Shown here piece after piece: positions 1-4,541 of a DNA stretch of 11,655 nt. The stretch spans positions 1 to 11,655 of the forward strand of contig DATKDU010000302.1 in the NCBI GenBank assembly GCA_035512595.1, written 5' to 3'. Under the pieces are notes generated by a model. The model was not told the DNA's origin and made no database searches. It saw only the letters and a program-made list of their open reading frames with translations. Origin of the DNA: DATKDU01 sp035512595 (lineage in GTDB: Bacteria; Planctomycetota; Planctomycetia; Pirellulales; Pirellulaceae). Both the position numbers and the translations under genes were made by a program. Position 1 is the stretch's first letter. Each line of letters starts with the position of its first letter.

Positions 1-903
1 GGCTGGCTCGTCGGCCTGCGGATCGTGCGCGGCTTCAACTGGGGAGGGGCGATCCGCTCGCTCCAGCCGATCTACCAGGTGGAAGGTGAGTACCAGCTCG
101 GCAAATTGTGCGGCTCGCCCGGTGGCGCGGCGCAGACCCAGGTGCTGGCCAAGCCGGGATACGCCATCGGCCGGATCGAATGCCGGGCGGGGCTCGTCAA
201 CAACGCCGTTTTGCTGACGTTTTTCAAAGTGAAAGACCAGGGGCTCGATCTCGACGATTCGTACACGACGCAGTGGCTCGGCTCGGACGGCGGCGGGGAA
301 ATGCCGGCCGTCGGCGGACGCGGAGAGATCATCGTCGGGCTGGCCGGCACATTTCATCCCGGCGACGATCTGGTCGAATTGCAAGGGCTGGCAACGCTGC
401 CGCTGCCGAAGATCGAACAGCCGCTGGGCAAGAGCGCAGGAACGCCTAGAAGCGGAGCTTCGACCGATCAGCGGCGGGGCGGCGGTTTTTCCGACCAAGC
501 GCCGGAAGGAGGCTGGCTGGTGGGACTGCGTGTCTTTCAGGGAGAGTCGTGGGGAGGCGCGCCGCTGGCGATTCAGCCGATCTATCAAGTCGGCGATAAA
601 TACGTTCTTGGAACTCGCCTCGGCAAAGACGGCGGCGAGCTGCACCAGTGGATTGCCCCGCCGGGGTATGCCGTCGGCGAGATCTGGGCCGATCAAGGGC
701 TGGTCGTCCATCGGCTCCAGCTCAGGTATCAAAAGGTGGCCGATGACTCGCTCGACGCCAAGGATTCCAAGGACTCACCTCGTCTGGGCCCGGAAGGGGG
801 CCGGCAATACTGCCTGTCGAGCGAGGGCAGGCCGATCGTCGGCGTGAATGTCGAGCTGGGGGGCGACATCAGCTCACTGGGGATCATTGTGGCGGAGAAG
901 TGA
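1..903 (+). CDS. Partial protein with two jacalin-like beta repeats (5' end outside window)
   Basis: The reading frame is open from base 1 to a TGA at 901-903, so this is the C-terminal 300 residues of a longer protein. A GTG at 25 could be read as a start, but the family repeat already begins at codon 1 (GWLVGLR), so it is not the true start. The protein has two copies of one domain: codons 1 to about 137 and codons 171-300, both opening GWLVGLR, then W-G-G-A, Q-P-I-Y-Q-V, P-G-Y-A-(I/V)-G and a closing IVG. The repeat offset is 170 codons. A linker at about codons 140-168, rich in Gly, Ser and Arg, separates them. The pattern (I-Q-x-I-Y, G-G, G-Y-x-x-G-x-I, final I-V-G) resembles the jacalin-like lectin fold; this is my inference, and sugar binding is not shown. 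No membrane segment is visible in this part. Localisation and role are unknown. Confidence 0.85.
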   Translation, partial: GWLVGLRIVRGFNWGGAIRSLQPIYQVEGEYQLGKLCGSPGGAAQTQVLAKPGYAIGRIECRAGLVNNAVLLTFFKVKDQGLDLDDSYTTQWLGSDGGGEMPAVGGRGEIIVGLAGTFHPGDDLVELQGLATLPLPKIEQPLGKSAGTPRSGASTDQRRGGGFSDQAPEGGWLVGLRVFQGESWGGAPLAIQPIYQVGDKYVLGTRLGKDGGELHQWIAPPGYAVGEIWADQGLVVHRLQLRYQKVADDSLDAKDSKDSPRLGPEGGRQYCLSSEGRPIVGVNVELGGDISSLGIIVAEK

Positions 904-905
904 TC

Positions 906-987
906 GCGGAATGCGGAATGCAGAGTGCAGAGTGAATCGCCTTTCACTCTGCACTCTGCACTCTGCACTCTGCACTCTGCACTCTGC
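906..987. repeat. Heptanucleotide hairpin repeat A (GCRGART type)
   Basis: Starting two bases after the stop of the jacalin-like gene there are four direct heptamers: GCGGAAT at 906-912 and 913-919, GCAGAGT at 920-926 and 927-933. A 12-nt spacer (934-945) follows, then six tandem copies of the inverted heptamer ACTCTGC (946-987) plus a three-base partial copy to 990. The arms 919-936 and 943-960 pair perfectly over 18 bp with a 6-nt loop. The stem continues to 906/973 with two A-C mismatches and two G-T wobbles. Two extra right-arm units (974-987) have no partner, consistent with later slippage. It could act as a 3'-end structure for the preceding gene, but there is no T-tract typical of an intrinsic terminator. 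Confidence 0.93.
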
Positions 988-1052
988 ACTTATCAGGCGC
1001 TGGTTGCTATCTTGAGAGAGTTCGCCGCATTCCTCTCACCCGTCGCCTCGCC

Positions 1053-2453
1053 ATGCCCGTCACCGCCGACCGCGTTTTGGCCGTTTCGAAGCTCCTCAAG
1101 GGGTTTTTGCCGCGCGAGCAGCTCGCCCTGGCCGACTACCTGAAGGCCATTGGGCGCCTGGAGTCCCTGGCCGACGTCCCCAGTGGCACTCCGGTCCTCG
1201 TCCGTGGCGACGTCGATGCCAAGGTGGGGGACAACCTGGGGGACGGCGACATTCGTCTTCAGTCGATGAAGGAAACGCTGGAGTTTGGCCGCCATAAGGG
1301 GTGGAAGCAGGTCATCTTCGGCCACCTGGGGCGCAAGCAGCCGGACAAGCCGATCGGCTCGCTGGCCAAAGTGGCCAAGCGGATCGGGCTGATTCTCGGC
1401 TGTGATTGTGAGCTGATCGAGGACTGGCTCGATGAGGCAACCAACGCGGTCAAGGACCACGTGCGCCAGAAGATTGCCGCCGCTGCGCCGGGGAGCCTGT
1501 TCGTCCTACAAAACGTGCGGGCGCATGATATCGAGACGGTCCTCTGGAAAGCCAAGGAGGACGCCTTGCCAGAAATCGCCCCCAAGCTGGCGGCATTTGC
1601 CAATTCGCTCGCGGAGAAGGTCGGCAGCGTCTTCGTCAACGAGGCCCTGTCGGCCGGCAGCCTCGACGCATCGAGCACGATCGTTCCGCTGGCGATGAGC
1701 CGCGTGGCCCTGGGCAAGTACGTCGCCCGCGAATTCGAGGGGCCGATGATGGATTGCCTGAAGGCGAAGCTCGTCATCTTCAGCGGCATTAAGATCGACA
1801 AGCTCGACGACTTGGAGGCGATGATCGACCGCGGCACGATCCGCACGATTTTCAGCGCCGGATCGCTGGCGATGGCGCTCAAGAAAGCGGCCGCGCAGCT
1901 CGACGGCAAGGAATTTTGCCTGGGCGTGACGGAGGATCCGACGCACAAAGACAAACCGTACTACATCCCGCCCGAGCGGATCGAACAGGCCAAGCGAATG
2001 CTGGCCTCGGCCAAACGGCAGGGGATCGAGCTGGTGCTGCCGGTTGATTTCGTCCTGGGGGACGGCCGTGTTGTCTCGGAGCTGAAGCCCGGCGATCAGC
2101 AGTTCGACATCGGCCCGGCAACGACGAAGCTGCTCGAGCAAAAGGTCGGCGACTTTCTAGCAGCCAACCAGGGGACCGGTGCTGCGGTCTTCCACAACGG
2201 CGTTTTCGGCATGTTTGAGAAGCCGGAGTATGAAGCCGGCACCAAGGCATTCATCGCCCAGCTCAAGCGGATGAAGGACGCCGGCCTTTCCGTCTACGTC
2301 GGCGGCGGCGAAGGAGGAACGGCACTGGAAAAATATGGCCGGCTCGACTGGGTGACCCACTGTTTCACCGCCGGCGGCACGGTCCTCAACGCCCTCGGCA
2401 ATGAGCCGGTGCCGTATCTGCTCGTCCTGCGGGAGGCGGTGCGGGCGGCGTGA
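1053..2453 (+). CDS. pgk: Divergent phosphoglycerate kinase (EC 2.7.2.3 family)
   Basis: The 466-residue product matches the phosphoglycerate kinase fold end to end. The family transfers phosphate between 1,3-bisphosphoglycerate and ADP in glycolysis/gluconeogenesis. Recognisable motifs in order: PVLVRGDVD (47-55; usual R-V-D-F-N), Arg68 of the usual R-I-R element, GHLGR (90-94; usual S-H-L-G-R), QNVRAH (153-158; usual E-N-L-R-F-H), VNEAL (195-199; usual V-N-D-A-F), SGIK (244-247; usual G-G-A-K), LPVDFVL (329-335), DIGP (352-355), NGVFGMFE (382-389; usual N-G-P-M-G-V-F-E), GGGE (417-420; usual G-G-G-D) and TAGG (439-442). Several substrate and nucleotide ligands differ: the usual H-R of A-H-R-A-H is S-L here (203-204). 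It is longer than typical PGKs (about 390-415 residues) because of about 45 extra N-terminal residues. No clear Shine-Dalgarno precedes the ATG, so the start could lie further in. Enzymatic activity is uncertain. Confidence 0.85.
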   Translation: MPVTADRVLAVSKLLKGFLPREQLALADYLKAIGRLESLADVPSGTPVLVRGDVDAKVGDNLGDGDIRLQSMKETLEFGRHKGWKQVIFGHLGRKQPDKPIGSLAKVAKRIGLILGCDCELIEDWLDEATNAVKDHVRQKIAAAAPGSLFVLQNVRAHDIETVLWKAKEDALPEIAPKLAAFANSLAEKVGSVFVNEALSAGSLDASSTIVPLAMSRVALGKYVAREFEGPMMDCLKAKLVIFSGIKIDKLDDLEAMIDRGTIRTIFSAGSLAMALKKAAAQLDGKEFCLGVTEDPTHKDKPYYIPPERIEQAKRMLASAKRQGIELVLPVDFVLGDGRVVSELKPGDQQFDIGPATTKLLEQKVGDFLAANQGTGAAVFHNGVFGMFEKPEYEAGTKAFIAQLKRMKDAGLSVYVGGGEGGTALEKYGRLDWVTHCFTAGGTVLNALGNEPVPYLLVLREAVRAA

Positions 2454-2526
2454 GTTCAAAGTTCAAGGTTCAAAGTTCAAAGTTTGGATTCAATCAACTT
2501 TGAACTTTGAACTCGGAACATTGAAC
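2454..2526. repeat. Heptanucleotide hairpin repeat B (GTTCAAA type)
   Basis: This begins on the base after the pgk stop. Four direct heptamers (GTTCAAA, GTTCAAG, GTTCAAA, GTTCAAA; 2454-2481) are followed by a 17-nt spacer and four inverted heptamers (TTTGAAC twice, TCGGAAC, ATTGAAC; 2499-2526). Arms 2468-2484 and 2496-2512 pair perfectly over 17 bp around an 11-nt loop. The stem resumes outward to A2453/T2527, so the last base of the pgk TGA can join the helix. The second left unit and third right unit, both variants, face each other. The element lies between pgk and the proposed dcd promoter and could terminate or stabilise pgk mRNA, but no T-tract follows. Confidence 0.93.
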
Positions 2527-2538
2527 TTGGCTGTCCGG

Positions 2539-2567
2539 TTGCCGTTGCTTTGCCGCTCAGACACAAT
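2539..2567 (+). promoter_or_regulatory. Candidate sigma-70-type promoter for dcd
   Basis: TTGCCG (2539-2544) and CACAAT (2562-2567) are separated by 17 bases; each matches the bacterial consensus hexamer at four of six positions. Transcription would start near 2574, giving a leader of about 40 nt before the dcd ATG. It lies just downstream of hairpin repeat B, which would separate dcd transcription from pgk. This is a consensus match only; planctomycete promoters are poorly characterised. Confidence 0.35.
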
Positions 2568-2613
2568 GGTGCGTCCGCATCGGCACTCGCCCCTCTCCGC
2601 ACCCGAGGCCGCC

Positions 2614-3186
2614 ATGATTCTGTCCGGCGACGAGATCCAAAAGAACCTGGGAACCAACATCGTCATCGATCCGTTTGAGCGGTCCAGACTCAACCCGAAC
2701 AGCTACAACCTGACGCTCCACAACGAGCTGATGACCTACGAGGAAGTGGTCCTCGACATGGCGGAGCCCAACCGCACCCGCCGCATCGCGATCCCCAAGG
2801 ACGGCCTGATCCTTGCTCCCAACAAGCTTTATCTCGGACGGACGGCCGAGCGGACCGAGACGCACAACCTGGTGCCGATGATCGAGGGGCGGAGCTCGAT
2901 CGGCCGACTGGGGCTGTTCGTCCACGTCACCGCCGGCTTCGGCGACGTCGGCTTCGAAGGCTACTGGACGCTGGAGATGTTCGCCATCCAGCCGATCCGC
3001 ATCTACCCCGGCGTCGAGATCGCCCAGATCTTCTACCACCAGATTGCCGGCGGCATCACCGAGTACGCCAGCGACAAGTACCAGCACAGCCGCGACATCC
3101 AGCCGAGCCTGCTGTACCGCGAATTGCAGGCCCAGCGGGAAAGCGGGGAGCAGCAGTTGGCGCTGGAGTTTGGGAGGCGGGAGTGA
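2614..3186 (+). CDS. dcd: dCTP deaminase
   Basis: The product is a 190-residue soluble enzyme of the dCTP deaminase/dUTPase trimer superfamily. It deaminates dCTP to dUTP in pyrimidine deoxynucleotide synthesis. The ATG at 2614 is preferred because it gives the family-typical start MILSGDEI and has GAGG at 2605-2608, five bases upstream; an in-frame ATG at 2566 would add 16 unrelated residues. Family motifs: NPNSYNLTL (28-36), the nucleotide-binding EGRSSIGRLGLFVH (91-104), and TAGFGDVGFEGYWTLE (106-121), whose final Glu121 corresponds to the catalytic glutamate. Tyr141 and the C-terminal KYQHSRDIQPS segment (155-165) fit the lid that closes over the triphosphate. The TAGF-x-D-x-GF-x-G form looks closer to archaeal bifunctional dCTP deaminase/dUTPases (TAGWIDAGFKG) than to the E. 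coli TAHRIDPGWSG form, so release of dUMP rather than dUTP is possible. Confidence 0.93.
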   Translation: MILSGDEIQKNLGTNIVIDPFERSRLNPNSYNLTLHNELMTYEEVVLDMAEPNRTRRIAIPKDGLILAPNKLYLGRTAERTETHNLVPMIEGRSSIGRLGLFVHVTAGFGDVGFEGYWTLEMFAIQPIRIYPGVEIAQIFYHQIAGGITEYASDKYQHSRDIQPSLLYRELQAQRESGEQQLALEFGRRE

Positions 3187-3314
3187 GGCTGAAGTAGGTT
3201 CTTCGCCGAAGGGACAACGTCGTGCGCAACTTTTCGTGGCTTACGGCCATCTATCACGGCACTGTTCAGCTATTGCGTTATCGATTAGTGCTGCTGGCCC
3301 TGTTAATAGTCGGT

Positions 3315-3336
3315 GGACGGCCCAGAAGGGCCGTCC
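3315..3336. terminator. Perfect 9-bp GC hairpin overlapping the htrA stop codon
   Basis: GGACGGCCC (3315-3323) and GGGCCGTCC (3328-3336) form a perfect inverted repeat around the 4-nt loop AGAA. Base 3336 is also the last base of the htrA TAG on the minus strand, so the hairpin forms exactly at the 3' end of that transcript. It also lies in the convergent gap after dcd (3187-3335), where I see no gene or other structure beyond a weak 4-bp hairpin near 3200. Neither strand has a T-tract after the stem, so it may be a weak or factor-assisted terminator, an mRNA 3'-end stabiliser, or a dispersed REP-like repeat. From unverified memory, very similar GC palindromes are frequent in planctomycete genomes. 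Confidence 0.55.
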
Positions 3337-4541
3337 TACTCCTCGCTCGTCAGCGTCACCGGCACTTCCACCACGCTGCCGCCGCGGACGATGCCGAGGA
3401 TGGCCCGCTCGCCGGGGCGGTGCTGCTCGATGAGGGACAGGAACTCATCGGGGGTGGAGACTCTTTCGCCATCAACCGAGACGATCAGGTCGGCCTGGCT
3501 GCGGTCAACCTTTTTCTTCTCGACGACGAACGGCCCGCGGCGCTCCTGCTCGCGGACGATGCGAAAGCCGCGGAGGCCGGCCCGCTCGGCCGGCCCGCCG
3601 GGAGTGAGCATGACGACGAGCAGTCCTCGCTCGGTCGGCAAGACGTGCGAAATGCCGGCGTCGGCCCGGATCACGCGGCCGGTGCGGACGAGCTGCGTGG
3701 CGACGCGCTTGATCGTATCGACCGGAATGGCGAAACCGACCCCCGTGTTCTCGCCCGTCGAGCTGGCGATCGCCGTGTTCATGCCGATCAGCCGGCCGCG
3801 GCTATCGAGGAGCGGGCCGCCGGAATTCCCCCGGTTGAGGGCGGCGTCGATCTGAATGATCGATTTCATCGTGCGGCCGGTCTTCGTCGGCAGCGAGCGG
3901 TTGAGGCTGGAGATGATACCGGTGGTCATCGTACGCTCCAGGCCAAAAGGATTGCCGATGGCGTAGATGTGCTGTCCGACGCGCAGCCGGGACGAATCGC
4001 CCAGCTCGATGGGTGTGAGCAGCTCGGCCGGGGCGTCGATCTTGAGGACCGCCATGTCGTTGGCCGCATCGCGGCCAATGATCTTGGCGTCGAACGAGTC
4101 GCCGCCGGCGAGCGTGACGCGGATTTCCTGGGCCCCGTCAATGACATGGTTGTTCGTCAGGATGTGCCCCTCGCGATCGAGGATCGACCCGGAGCCGGTT
4201 CCTTCGGTCGGGACTTCCAGGATCAGCATGGCCGTGCGATCGGTCCGCGTCGTGATGTGGACGACGCTGCGGTTGGCCCGTTCATAAACGAGGATGTTCG
4301 TCCGCTCCGCGGCGGTGAACTCGGCCAGGTCGTCGGAAACGGCGGCCGCCGCAGGAGGAGGGGGCGGAATGGCGATCGGAGAAGCACCGGGTGTCCGGAC
4401 GACAGGTTGCGAGCGGCGGCCCGGCTCGCGCTGCGGCTCCTGCGCCTGGACCTGGTCAACTGGCGCTGCGTGGTGATAAACGGTTGCCGCGACTGCACCG
4501 AGTGCGGCGGAAACCAGGCAGAGGATCACACAGCGTCGCAT
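3336..4541 (-). CDS. htrA: HtrA/DegP-family periplasmic serine protease with PDZ domain
   Basis: The 401-residue product is a trypsin-like protease of envelope protein quality control. The start is the ATG at 4541-4539, which overlaps the stop of the upstream gene as TAATG and has AGGAG at 4554-4550, eight bases away. The open frame continues upstream, but that part lies over the neighbouring gene. Residues 1-22 form a hydrophobic signal peptide or anchor, followed by a Gln/Pro-rich linker with a proline run (59-63). The protease domain spans about 75-285, with the triad His132 (TNNHVI), Asp162 (NDMAVLKI) and Ser240 (GNSGGPLL), all intact. One PDZ domain follows (about 290-397), including GGPAERAGL and a charged insertion (326-349) before ADLIVSVDGE. 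One PDZ domain makes it DegS-like in layout. It is co-transcribed with the YfhO-like gene; no stress promoter is visible inside the operon. Confidence 0.95.
   Translation of the reverse strand: MRRCVILCLVSAALGAVAATVYHHAAPVDQVQAQEPQREPGRRSQPVVRTPGASPIAIPPPPPAAAAVSDDLAEFTAAERTNILVYERANRSVVHITTRTDRTAMLILEVPTEGTGSGSILDREGHILTNNHVIDGAQEIRVTLAGGDSFDAKIIGRDAANDMAVLKIDAPAELLTPIELGDSSRLRVGQHIYAIGNPFGLERTMTTGIISSLNRSLPTKTGRTMKSIIQIDAALNRGNSGGPLLDSRGRLIGMNTAIASSTGENTGVGFAIPVDTIKRVATQLVRTGRVIRADAGISHVLPTERGLLVVMLTPGGPAERAGLRGFRIVREQERRGPFVVEKKKVDRSQADLIVSVDGERVSTPDEFLSLIEQHRPGERAILGIVRGGSVVEVPVTLTSEE

Noticed and set aside
25..27. GTG at 25 as the start of the first gene
   Set aside because: The same domain repeat is already in frame from base 1, matching the second repeat at 511, so the gene begins upstream of the window.
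725..989. Short open frames running through repeat A on both strands
   Set aside because: They consist mainly of the translated heptamers plus antisense of the jacalin-like gene, and show no ribosome site.
1013..1038. Small inverted repeat TGAGAG/CTCTCA upstream of pgk as a regulatory hairpin
   Set aside because: It is six base pairs around a 14-nt loop with no supporting context; expected by chance.
2401..2613. Upstream extension of the dcd frame across repeat B
   Set aside because: The extra residues are the translated heptamer repeat and overlap pgk. The family start MILSGDEI at 2614 has its own GAGG site.
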